DNA of 12,184 nt, taken from positions 1-12,184 of the forward strand of contig CAYWHE010000124.1 of assembly GCA_964458125.1 (NCBI GenBank), given 5' to 3'. Below are positions 1 to 7,466 of the stretch, piece after piece (the stretch's first letter is position 1; every line of letters begins with the position of its first letter). The DNA comes from CAYWHE01 sp964458125 (lineage in GTDB: Bacteria > Bacteroidota > Bacteroidia > AKYH767-A > OLB10). A model generated the notes under the pieces. It made no database searches. It saw only the letters and a list, made by a program, of their open reading frames with translations, and was not told the DNA's origin. The position numbers and the translations under genes are program-made.

Positions 1-2
1 GT

Positions 3-179
3 TTCGATAAGGTCACATTCGCCCAGGTTTTCGATCAGGACCTGAAAGTGATGGACATGACAGCTTTTACCCTGTGTAAGGAGAATAACCTGCCCATCAT
101 CGTTTTTGATATGAATCAGCCCGGCAACCTGTTGAAAATAGTGGAAGGAGAAGCCGTGGGCACCCTGGTGGAAATTTAA
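3..179 (+). CDS. pyrH: UMP kinase, C-terminal 58 residues (gene runs off the left edge)
   Basis: The open frame from base 3 to the TAA at 177-179 contains LKVMDMTAFTLCKENNLPI, then VFDMNQPGNL and the ending VGTLVEI. This is the highly conserved C-terminus of bacterial UMP kinase, an amino-acid-kinase-fold enzyme that phosphorylates UMP to UDP in cytosolic pyrimidine nucleotide synthesis. The MDxTAF and NNLPIIVFDM segments form part of the nucleotide-binding C-terminal lobe in this family. Roughly three quarters of the protein lies outside the window. In many bacteria, including many Bacteroidota, pyrH is followed by frr (ribosome recycling factor). Here a secreted-protein gene follows after about 220 bases, and no frr is seen. 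Confidence 0.92.
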   Translation, partial: FDKVTFAQVFDQDLKVMDMTAFTLCKENNLPIIVFDMNQPGNLLKIVEGEAVGTLVEI

Positions 180-401
180 GGAGGAACGGATTGTTCACGC
201 CAGCAGGTAATTTTTTTTGTTGCTGCAGGAATGGAATCAACCGGAAAAAGGGAGCAGGCTCAATTTTACAGGTGTATTGATTTTTTCAGTTTCCGGGTGA
301 GCCGGATACGGTCAGGTCAGCAGTTGTAACCGGGAGTGTACGGGGTGTATGCAATCGGAATAAAACTTTTTATTAATTTTAGCTCATTAATTCATCTGTC
401 C
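180..401. other. Intergenic region between pyrH and the first T9SS cargo gene
   Basis: About 220 bases with no convincing gene. It holds a CAGCA (201-205) / TGCTG (221-225) inverted repeat whose loop contains eight T. It also holds a long-range CCGGAAA (241-247) / TTTCCGG (290-296) pairing. Either could help end pyrH transcription, but neither has the usual GC stem plus T-tail form. A weak -7-like TAATTTTA lies at 374-381 without a good -33 TTTG, so the promoter of the next gene is not settled. Confidence 0.4.
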
Positions 402-1913
402 ATGAAAACCCTGAAACGCATCCTTGCTTTTTCAATTGTGGTGGCGGTCATTCAGCAGGCACAAGCACAGTCTTATATCCTGAGCTCTCCCTGTAACGGA
501 ACCTTCTCGAGGAATTCCCTGTTTTTTGATTTGCAGATCACCAACAATCTCATCCTGGATGATATAGCCATCCTTTCTCAAAACTGCGGTACCAGAGACA
601 TGAAGATATATTACAAACAGGGTACCTACCTGGGCTTTAATTCCAACCCCGCTGCATGGACCTTGCTGGACAGTACCTTTAACTTCAACCCTACCTGCGC
701 ATTGAGTTGTCCCATCCCGCCTACGGTGATTCCTTTTCAACTGAACCTTTGTCTGGTGGCGGGGCAAACCTATGGTTTTTATATTGCCATGACCGGCGGA
801 ACGGGTACTCTGGAAACCCATAACCTGCTGCCGGCCGGCAGTATAGGGGCACAGGATGCCAACCTCAAACTGATTACCGGGGAAGGGCACAACGGAACAA
901 CACCTTTTAATACCTCGGGAACATTGACTACGGGTCTGACCCTGGAGGGAGAATTCCATTATCATCTGCCTGATGTTTCATTAGGAAATGACACTGCCAT
1001 TTGCTCAGGTGATTCCCTGCTGCTCAATGCCGGACCGGCCTTCAGCACCTTCCTGTGGAGTAACGGGGCAACCACTCAGAGTATTTACGCCATACCGGGT
1101 ACCTATACCGTGCTGGTTGATGCCGGGGCCTGCCAGGCCATTGACACCATCCTGATCGGTACACAGCCTTGCTCCAACGTCGTTGCCAGCCTCTTCAGCT
1201 CAGATACCGGTTTTTGTGAAAAAAAATGCATAGACTTCTTTGATCTCAGTACGAACAACCCCACCTCCTGGCTTTGGTTTTTCCCTGGAGCCGATACCAC
1301 TTCCAGCATCCAGCAAAACCCGTCCAATATTTGCTACAACAGTTATGGCAGTTTTGATGTTACGCTCATCGCCTGCAATGCCACCACTTGTGATACCTTG
1401 TTCCTGCCCGGATTTATAAATTCATATCAAAACCCTCCTCCCCCCGTCATCACCTCCAGCGCCGATACCCTGTTCTCGACAACAGGATATACTTACCAAT
1501 GGTACGACAGCAGCGGCGCCATTCCGGGAGCAACCGGCTCCTGGTTCGTATATAATAACGAGGGAAGTTATTATGTGGTGATTGCCGACAGCAACGGATG
1601 CGAAACTTCTTCATCGGTTATTTATTCCGGTGTCGGTGAAACTGACCGGCTGAGTCTGGAGTTACAGGTGGTTCCGAATCCAAACAACGGGCAGTTTACC
1701 ATTTACATGCCTGGTTCCGGCAACAGGCAGGTTGTCAGGCTCGATGTTTTCGACAGGACAGGTTTGACCGTGACCAATAAATTATTGCAGCCGGGAACTT
1801 TACGGGTAGATTTGGATTTAAGTCATGCAGGGGAAGGTCTTTACCTGCTCCGGATACAATCGACGAGGGACGTCTTCTTCAGCAAAGTTTTGATAACAGG
1901 CCTCAACCGTTAG
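402..1913 (+). CDS. Secreted multidomain protein with Ig-like and PKD domains and a T9SS type A sorting domain
   Basis: 503 residues. The start at 402 was chosen because MKTLKRILAFSIVVAVIQQAQAQ is a clear Sec signal peptide; an in-frame ATG at 336 would add 22 residues ahead of it. Order: an unrecognised beta-rich domain (about 24-190, with paired cysteines, ending GLTLEGEFHYH); an Ig-like repeat (about 190-254, SLGNDTAIC...WSNGATTQS...PGTYTVLV); a PKD domain (about 259-337, WLWFFPGADTTSS...NPSNICYNSYGSFDVTL); a second Ig-like unit (about 345-412, YQWYDSSGAIPGAT); and a C-terminal sorting domain (about 416-503, VVPNPNNGQF...GLYLLRI). By family knowledge it should cross the inner membrane by Sec and the outer membrane by T9SS and end on the surface or free. 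Ligand and exact role are unknown. It is a partial paralogue of the next gene. Confidence 0.88.
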   Translation: MKTLKRILAFSIVVAVIQQAQAQSYILSSPCNGTFSRNSLFFDLQITNNLILDDIAILSQNCGTRDMKIYYKQGTYLGFNSNPAAWTLLDSTFNFNPTCALSCPIPPTVIPFQLNLCLVAGQTYGFYIAMTGGTGTLETHNLLPAGSIGAQDANLKLITGEGHNGTTPFNTSGTLTTGLTLEGEFHYHLPDVSLGNDTAICSGDSLLLNAGPAFSTFLWSNGATTQSIYAIPGTYTVLVDAGACQAIDTILIGTQPCSNVVASLFSSDTGFCEKKCIDFFDLSTNNPTSWLWFFPGADTTSSIQQNPSNICYNSYGSFDVTLIACNATTCDTLFLPGFINSYQNPPPPVITSSADTLFSTTGYTYQWYDSSGAIPGATGSWFVYNNEGSYYVVIADSNGCETSSSVIYSGVGETDRLSLELQVVPNPNNGQFTIYMPGSGNRQVVRLDVFDRTGLTVTNKLLQPGTLRVDLDLSHAGEGLYLLRIQSTRDVFFSKVLITGLNR

Positions 1914-2008
1914 CTGCCCAACAGGGAAGTGCAGGGCTGCCCGGGTCACCTGACGGATACGTCAACCGATTGAAAAAGAGAATGGCATCAAATTAAAAAA
2001 AAGATAAT

Positions 2009-3850
2009 ATGAAAACATCCGGCGTTTATGTACTGGCCCTCTTTATTTCGTTTATGCAACCGTTACTGGCTCAGACCAACCTCATCCTGAATCACAGTTT
2101 TGAGAATTATGCCCTGCCATGCCCGACCGGTTCTCCAAACGGTGCATTCGGACAGGTATATGACTGGCATCCGGCCAACAGCCTGCCTACCTATGGCGTT
2201 CCGCATGCCGAATTGTATTGCGGTACCATTACCCCGAACTATGGAGGCTGCCTTCCCGGCCCGGTACCGAATATCGGATCTGACGGTCTTGCTTATGTTG
2301 GTTTTCATACGCGTATTCTGACTCCCAATTATAATGAGGCAATTTTCCAGGTTTTACAAACTCCCCTGGTGGCGGGTACCAACTACACCATTTCCTTTGA
2401 TTTAATGAACTGCCAGTCGGGGTTGTTTACCCAGGGACCTTCTGATTTTTGCGTCTACACCAATATGGACACGATCATCCCGGCTTGTCCTTCTACCAAT
2501 CCAACGGTGGTGCTGGCCGGTTGTGTGCCTTACGATTCCATTTCGAACGTAGCCTGGAAACATCACAGTTTTACATTCACAGCCCCACCCAATGCCAATG
2601 TGATTGCATTTTCAGGAGCGGCATGCTTTGTGGCTGAAGTGTATTATTACCTGGACAACGTGGTTCTGATCAGTGCCGACCAGCAGGTTGCCAACACGTG
2701 TGAAGGGGATTCCACCCAGTTTACCATTCTCAATACCGCCAACCTGCTGGCTGTTCAGTGGGATTTTGACGATCCTGCTTCCGGGGCGAATAACACGTCC
2801 GTCAATTTTAGTCAGGCCCATTATTTTACCGCCCCCGGAATTTACCAGGTTGAACTCATTAAATATTTTACTTCGTATACCGATACAGTTATCATTCCGG
2901 TCACCATCCATCCCCTGCCTGTGGTTAGCCTGGGAGCCGATACAACCATCTGCCAGGGCAGCACCCTGCTGCTGAACCCGGGTACCGGATTTATGAACTA
3001 CCTCTGGCAGGACGGGTCCACCGATACTACGTTTACCGTAAGCAATGCGGGTACGTATTATGTGACGGTCAGCGACAGCAACTGCTCCGCAACGGACACC
3101 ATCCTGGTCGGCATCAGCCCCTGCGCCTTGCCCAATGTGAACTTTTATTCGAGTGACACGTTGTTCTGCGAAAAAAAGTGTCTCGACTTTTTTGATATCA
3201 GCACCAACAACCCTACTTCCTGGTTATGGTTGTTCCCGGGAGCCGACAGCACCACCAGTTCACTTCAGAACCCTGCCAATATCTGTTACAACAGTTACGG
3301 AACGTTCGATGTTACCCTGATTGCCTGTAATGCCGCCGGTTGTGACACCCTGCACATCCCCGGTTTTATCCGGGAGTTCCAGTCACCGCCCATACCGATT
3401 ATCACGTCCAGTTTTGACACCCTGTTTTGCACTCCTGCCTTCAGCTACCAATGGTATGGCAGTTCGGGGGCTATTCCGGGAGCAACGGATTCCCTGTACA
3501 TATACACCCAGCAGGGCACCTATTCCGTGGTGGTAACCGACAGCAATGGTTGTGCTTCGTCATCCGCCATCATTTCTACCTCAATCGGGGAAGCGGGAGA
3601 GTGGCATACGTCCATGCTTGTTTTTCCCAATCCCGGCAATGGAGAGGTATACATTGCATGGCCGTACCCGTGGAATAAGGACTGCCGTGCTGAAATTGTT
3701 GACGCTATGGGCAGACTTGTTTACCTGGCCTCCTTTAAAGAAGGAAATACCATTTTGAAAATAGCCGCCGGAACATTGCCTGCAGGGATATACCTGGTCA
3801 GGGTGGGTGACAGGAAGCAACAGGTTTATGGGCGGTTGATCAGGTATTAA
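2009..3850 (+). CDS. Secreted multidomain protein with N-terminal carbohydrate-binding-like domain, PKD domains and a T9SS sorting domain
   Basis: 613 residues, with signal peptide MKTSGVYVLALFISFMQPLLAQ. The start sits behind an A-rich leader (AAAAAAAAGATAAT) typical of Bacteroidota. Order: a jelly-roll-like domain (about 23-222), opening NLILNHSFE and closing YYYLDNVVLI, which resembles the CBM4/9 or galactose-binding-like pattern; PKD 1 (about 226-301, VQWDFDDP...FTAPGIYQVEL); Ig-like (302-368, SLGADTTIC...WQDGSTDTTF); PKD 2 (374-452, WLWLFPGADSTTSS...NICYNSYGTFDVTL); Ig-like (456-525, YQWYGSSGAIPGAT); and a sorting domain (about 532-613, VFPNPGNGEV...GIYLVRV). Residues 302-527 are close to residues 190-412 of the upstream protein. 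The 95-base gap holds no TAnnTTTG box, so co-transcription with the upstream gene is likely. A surface binding or adhesion role is inferred. Confidence 0.88.
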   Translation: MKTSGVYVLALFISFMQPLLAQTNLILNHSFENYALPCPTGSPNGAFGQVYDWHPANSLPTYGVPHAELYCGTITPNYGGCLPGPVPNIGSDGLAYVGFHTRILTPNYNEAIFQVLQTPLVAGTNYTISFDLMNCQSGLFTQGPSDFCVYTNMDTIIPACPSTNPTVVLAGCVPYDSISNVAWKHHSFTFTAPPNANVIAFSGAACFVAEVYYYLDNVVLISADQQVANTCEGDSTQFTILNTANLLAVQWDFDDPASGANNTSVNFSQAHYFTAPGIYQVELIKYFTSYTDTVIIPVTIHPLPVVSLGADTTICQGSTLLLNPGTGFMNYLWQDGSTDTTFTVSNAGTYYVTVSDSNCSATDTILVGISPCALPNVNFYSSDTLFCEKKCLDFFDISTNNPTSWLWLFPGADSTTSSLQNPANICYNSYGTFDVTLIACNAAGCDTLHIPGFIREFQSPPIPIITSSFDTLFCTPAFSYQWYGSSGAIPGATDSLYIYTQQGTYSVVVTDSNGCASSSAIISTSIGEAGEWHTSMLVFPNPGNGEVYIAWPYPWNKDCRAEIVDAMGRLVYLASFKEGNTILKIAAGTLPAGIYLVRVGDRKQQVYGRLIRY

Positions 3851-3861
3851 CGGGGTGAGGA

Positions 3862-3882
3862 GGCGGACAGGTTGTCCTTGCC
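3862..3882. terminator. Possible bidirectional terminator hairpin between convergent genes
   Basis: GGC-GGACA, loop GGT, TGTCC-(TT)-GCC gives an eight-pair stem with a two-base bulge. It lies in the 47-base gap between two convergent stop codons. There is no clear T-run on either side, so this is weak as an intrinsic terminator. Confidence 0.3.
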
Positions 3883-3897
3883 CTGAAAGAGGTTAGT

Positions 3898-6168
3898 TTA
3901 TAAAGCAAAGGTTTTCAGGAATTTGATGGTAATAGCCTGTTGGCCGACTTCGGGCAAATGAGGCTCCAGCCGGTTTCTGTTGGTATTCATTCCCCTGTTC
4001 AGAACGATGTATAAATCGGTTCCTTCCTGCGGATTATAACGTATACGCAGGTTGCCCTGTACCTTTTTATTCAGGTCGTCAAACTGCGCAAACAGGATGA
4101 TTGAAAATTTGGTCGACAACATATAGGATACTCCAATACGGACCAGGTTGGTTTCAAAGCGGGTGGGGGTCCGCTCTTTCAGAAATTTTTTAAACCGGAT
4201 ATGATTGTATTCATAGACCGCATACATATTGACATGTTTGCCGAGATATACTTTCAGTTGTGGTGAAATAAAAAAGCGTTTACCTCCGTAAAAGCCGCCA
4301 TATGATGCGGCTACAAAACCATTGTATATGGATTTCTGGGGAGCCGTGAAATTCAGGGAATTGGTAAACATGTAATACGTTCCGGCGGCAACCTGGTTTT
4401 CCTGATCCAGTTCCCAGTCTTCGAAAAGGGAATCGATTTTATATTCAAACAGGGAACCTTCAATCTCCGCTCCGTTTTTAAAGATCACCCCCGGCAGGCA
4501 TTCGGTATAAAATGTTTCCCTTTTTCCGGACGATAGTTTCCAGCGGTAACTGTTGCTGTTGTTCACATACCAGTAAGCGACACGGCCATCGTGACTTCCT
4601 TCCCAGGTATAACCCATGCCTGCACCGCCGGCCGCATAATTGCTTTCATCCAGATAACCCATCACGGGATTGAAGTCGCGGCCCACCAAATCAGCAGTAG
4701 CCTGGTAGGTAAAGCCGGTTCTTGCGGAGCGGAAAACGGCTGCATTGTAATACGTGCGGCTGGAAAAGGGTTTTACATCAGCATCCTTAAAGGTGGAGGA
4801 AACAGCTCCGACCAGGACGAGGTGATCATTGATTTTTTTAACGATATCCAACCCCACTGTCTGATCGGACAATTTATTTTTATTAGTATTGACCCGGTTG
4901 GCCAGGAGACCACCGATGAAACTGCCGGATGAGTCAATGTCCTTGCGCGTACGGAATACAAAGAAGTTATGCGGGTCAATGCCGTGATGTGCAATGTCCG
5001 TGGTTTGCATATCGAGGATGCCCAGCTGCCAGCCCCTGCTTTTACCTGTAATCCTCAGTCCGCCGATAATCGGTACCAGTTCATCTCCTTCGTTTCCGAT
5101 GCTTCGTGATATAAAAAGTTCGCTTCCGTTGGAGGTGCTGAATCCCAGGTAATTTTTTGATTCCAGGAAAAAACTTCTTTTCTCGGGAAGGTTGACTTCA
5201 TACTTGGTGAGGTTGATGATCACATCATCCACCTCGGCCTGGGCAAAGTCCGTATTCAGGGTGACATCCAGTGTGAAATTCTTGGTGAGACCGTACTTCA
5301 CATCCACACCTAAATTGCTGATGATTTTATCCAGGGTTTCGTTTTTTGCATAGTGTTTCCTGGCCATGAGTTCTGATTGCCTGCTGTACGCCGAATCGCC
5401 AGGCGCTATGGAGTTTTCTTCCAGGTAATTGGCAATGGCATAGGGTGTGATGTAAAAAGGCTTTCGGCCCTTCAGGTTTTTAAATTCCATTTCACGGGCA
5501 AGGGAAACTTTAAAATAGGGATTGTCTATTTTGGGGTCAAACCTGGGAAAAATCATGAACTCATTTTTTCGTTTGATCAGGCGGATCACTTTAAAGCCCA
5601 TCCTGACCAGTTCCCTGTTGGCCTCAAAACGCAGGGATGAAAATGGTATGCGGATTTCGATCGTATAACCTAGTGGGTCTATGTGGCATTTGGCATCCCA
5701 GAACGTATTGTAATCCTGATTTTCATTGCCGCCGTCTGCCGTGAATTCTTCATCCCAACGTGCACCCAGCAGGTTGGTGATGAAGGCAAGTCCCGAACTT
5801 TTATCGTTATAGGTGTCCAGGATAAAGGCAATGCCGTCTTCCTGCCCGACGTCAAAATCCCGTTTCAGGTTGAGGCGGATTAACTTTTCCGGCTGTGCGT
5901 CATAACATCGGAACCCGGCGTAAAGAAAATCATCGTTATAAATCAGTCTGACCTCGGTTTTTTCGCTGGGTGTGGCCCCGGCAGTGGGATCCACCTGCAT
6001 GAAATCAGCCTCGGGGGCCGCCTGTTGCCAGGCCGGTTCCGTCAACTGACCATCCAGGATCAGGGGTTCGTTAATCCGGAACGGACGATAGGGATCCTGT
6101 TGGGCTGTTGCAAGGAAGGAAAAAACAATACCTGCTGAACCGATAAAAACCACCCTGGAGAAATTCAT
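3898..6168 (-). CDS. Outer-membrane protein with CBM9-like N-terminal domain and DUF5916 barrel
   Basis: 756 residues. The signal peptide ends near FSFLATAQ. Residues about 30-180 match the family 9 carbohydrate-binding (DOMON-like) pattern: LILDGQLTEPAWQQA, then EVRLIYNDDFLYAGFRCYD, FILDTYNDKSSGLAF and GYTIEIRIPFSSLRF. The rest (about 215-756) reads as a long array of amphipathic beta strands with the DUF5916 look, including FTLDVTLNTDFAQAEVDD, NLPEKRSFFLESKNYLGF and LFISRSIG. Proteins of this architecture are common in Bacteroidota and are predicted outer-membrane barrels. Substrate and activity are not established; some are annotated as hydrolases only because of the CBM9-like part. It ends in ITIKFLKTFAL and has no T9SS sorting domain, which fits an integral outer-membrane protein. 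It is divergent from marC, with a promoter very close to the ATG. Confidence 0.87.
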   Translation of the reverse strand: MNFSRVVFIGSAGIVFSFLATAQQDPYRPFRINEPLILDGQLTEPAWQQAAPEADFMQVDPTAGATPSEKTEVRLIYNDDFLYAGFRCYDAQPEKLIRLNLKRDFDVGQEDGIAFILDTYNDKSSGLAFITNLLGARWDEEFTADGGNENQDYNTFWDAKCHIDPLGYTIEIRIPFSSLRFEANRELVRMGFKVIRLIKRKNEFMIFPRFDPKIDNPYFKVSLAREMEFKNLKGRKPFYITPYAIANYLEENSIAPGDSAYSRQSELMARKHYAKNETLDKIISNLGVDVKYGLTKNFTLDVTLNTDFAQAEVDDVIINLTKYEVNLPEKRSFFLESKNYLGFSTSNGSELFISRSIGNEGDELVPIIGGLRITGKSRGWQLGILDMQTTDIAHHGIDPHNFFVFRTRKDIDSSGSFIGGLLANRVNTNKNKLSDQTVGLDIVKKINDHLVLVGAVSSTFKDADVKPFSSRTYYNAAVFRSARTGFTYQATADLVGRDFNPVMGYLDESNYAAGGAGMGYTWEGSHDGRVAYWYVNNSNSYRWKLSSGKRETFYTECLPGVIFKNGAEIEGSLFEYKIDSLFEDWELDQENQVAAGTYYMFTNSLNFTAPQKSIYNGFVAASYGGFYGGKRFFISPQLKVYLGKHVNMYAVYEYNHIRFKKFLKERTPTRFETNLVRIGVSYMLSTKFSIILFAQFDDLNKKVQGNLRIRYNPQEGTDLYIVLNRGMNTNRNRLEPHLPEVGQQAITIKFLKTFAL

Positions 6169-6172
6169 GGCC

Positions 6173-6203
6173 GAAATTTAATTTAACTTCGGCAACAATC
6201 AAA
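6173..6203 (-). promoter_or_regulatory. Promoter of the DUF5916 gene, almost abutting the start codon
   Basis: On the minus strand, TTTG (6203-6200), a 19-base spacer, then TAAATTTC (6180-6173). This matches the Bacteroidota consensus TTTG-N19-TAnnTTTG with only the last base changed. The box ends four bases before the ATG (6168), so the transcript would begin at or within a few bases of the start codon. The -7 box also lies inside an imperfect palindrome, CCGAA (6171-6175) / TTCGG (6188-6192), which could be an operator; that part is inference. Confidence 0.55.
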
Positions 6204-6352
6204 GAATCCCTTCAGCACGGGATGGGCCGGCGCCATGGAAGACGGGTGTTGTGTAGCGATACATAAAAAAAATTAAAAGCCGGAAGCCAGCAGCCGACTG
6301 ATAAGGAACATGATTGATTATTCCGGAAAGCCGTGCAGCTATTTTTCTTTTC

Positions 6353-6360
6353 TATCTTTG
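6353..6360 (+). promoter_or_regulatory. -7 promoter box of marC (TATCTTTG)
   Basis: TATCTTTG is a perfect match to the Bacteroidota -7 consensus TAnnTTTG and ends five bases before the marC ATG at 6366. No TTTG lies at the usual -33 distance. The spacing predicts a leaderless or nearly leaderless mRNA. It also argues for the start at 6366 over the in-frame ATG at 6333, which would lie upstream of the box. Confidence 0.5.
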
Positions 6361-6365
6361 GCCGC

Positions 6366-6932
6366 ATGAATTTTGATCTTAAGGTCATCACCACGGTTAC
6401 CATGATCCTGTTTGCTGTGATCGACATTATCGGATCAATACCGGCCATCCTGGAAATCCGGAGAAAGGCCGGCAGCATTCACCCGGAGAAGGCTTCCGGC
6501 ACGGCCCTGCTGATCATGATCGGGTTTTTATTCCTGGGTGAGAATTTTCTGAAGTTTATCGGCATAGACATTTACAGTTTTGCCATTGCCGGTTCTCTCG
6601 TTTTGTTTTTCCTGGCCCTGGAAATGATTTTGGGAATCAGGCTTTACAAGGATGAATTACCTGCTACGGCCTCCATTGTACCCATTGCCTTCCCGCTGAT
6701 TGCAGGAGCCGGCACCATGACCACGCTTCTTTCCCTTCGCTCCCAGTACACGGTGGAAAATATCATCGTAGGCATTATCCTCAATATTGCCCTCGTATAC
6801 CTTTGCCTGAAGAACCTGGGCTTCCTGGAAAAAATACTGGGACCCACCGGCATAGGAGTGCTGCGAAAAGTGTTTGGTTTCATCCTGCTGGCCATTGCAG
6901 TCAAATTATTCCGTTCCAATCTTCATGTATGA
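6366..6932 (+). CDS. MarC family integral membrane protein
   Basis: 188 residues, the usual size of this family. Six hydrophobic segments are visible at about 8-27, 46-64, 69-89, 102-122, 131-148 and 166-184. The family hallmarks are FAVIDIIGSIP near the N-terminus and IAFPLIAGAGTMTTLLSLR in the fourth segment. MarC (UPF0056) proteins are inner-membrane proteins. Despite the name, E. coli MarC is not an established multiple-antibiotic-resistance factor and transport function is unproven. The start at 6366 (MNFDLKV) was preferred over 6333 because it begins just before the first membrane segment and follows the TATCTTTG box. rnhA lies 30 bases downstream on the same strand and may be co-transcribed. 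Confidence 0.88.
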   Translation: MNFDLKVITTVTMILFAVIDIIGSIPAILEIRRKAGSIHPEKASGTALLIMIGFLFLGENFLKFIGIDIYSFAIAGSLVLFFLALEMILGIRLYKDELPATASIVPIAFPLIAGAGTMTTLLSLRSQYTVENIIVGIILNIALVYLCLKNLGFLEKILGPTGIGVLRKVFGFILLAIAVKLFRSNLHV

Positions 6933-6962
6933 TCCGCTCTTAATAGTATTCCCGCAATTTTT

Positions 6963-7409
6963 ATGATCACGATCTACACCGATGGAGCTTCTTCAGGTAA
7001 CCCCGGGCCGGGTGGTTACGGAGTGGTGCTGCTGAGCGGCCCGCACCGGAAGGAACTTTCAGGCGGTTTTAAGCGGACAACCAACAACAGGATGGAATTG
7101 CTGGCCGTCATCACCGGGCTGGAGGCGCTGAAGAACCACGGGGAAGAAGTGTTGATCTATTCGGATTCGAAGTACGTGGTGGATTCGGTTGAAAAAGGCT
7201 GGGTATTTGGCTGGGAAAAGAAGCACTTCAGGGATAAAAAAAATCCTGACCTGTGGAAACGTTTTTTGCTGGTTTACCGGAAACACCGCGTCAAATTCAA
7301 ATGGGTGAAAGGTCACAATGAAAATCCGCTGAATGAACGCTGTGATGAACTGGCTGTAGCCGCTTCCCAAAGCGGTCATTTGCATGCAGACAAGGGTTAT
7401 GAAGGGTAA
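6963..7409 (+). CDS. rnhA: Ribonuclease HI
   Basis: 148 residues, close to the roughly 155 of E. coli RNase HI. The enzyme cuts the RNA strand of RNA:DNA hybrids in the cytosol (R-loops, primers), using two divalent metal ions. All key residues are present: D7 in IYTDGASSGNPGPGGYG, E45 in TTNNRMELLA, D68 in IYSDSKYV, H118 in WVKGHNENPLNE and D128 in RCDELA. The basic-protrusion region (GWEKKHFRDKKNPDLWKR) is also there. The gene begins 30 bases after marC. There is no Shine-Dalgarno sequence; the ATG directly follows CAATTTTT. Its stop is 57 bases from the stop of the convergent downstream gene. Confidence 0.97.
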   Translation: MITIYTDGASSGNPGPGGYGVVLLSGPHRKELSGGFKRTTNNRMELLAVITGLEALKNHGEEVLIYSDSKYVVDSVEKGWVFGWEKKHFRDKKNPDLWKRFLLVYRKHRVKFKWVKGHNENPLNERCDELAVAASQSGHLHADKGYEG

Positions 7410-7466
7410 GAAATCGTCTTTGATGAATAAAAGGATCACCAATCTGCCGGCCGTTGATGGGGTGAA

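Noticed and set aside
336..401. 22-codon N-terminal extension of the first cargo protein
   Set aside because: The signal peptide begins at the ATG at 402; the extension would bury it.
432..965. 177-codon minus-strand open frame
   Set aside because: It is antisense to the first cargo gene, with no recognisable motif.
6333..6365. Earlier marC start (MQLFFFSIFGR)
   Set aside because: It precedes the TATCTTTG promoter box, and the start at 6366 gives the normal family N-terminus.
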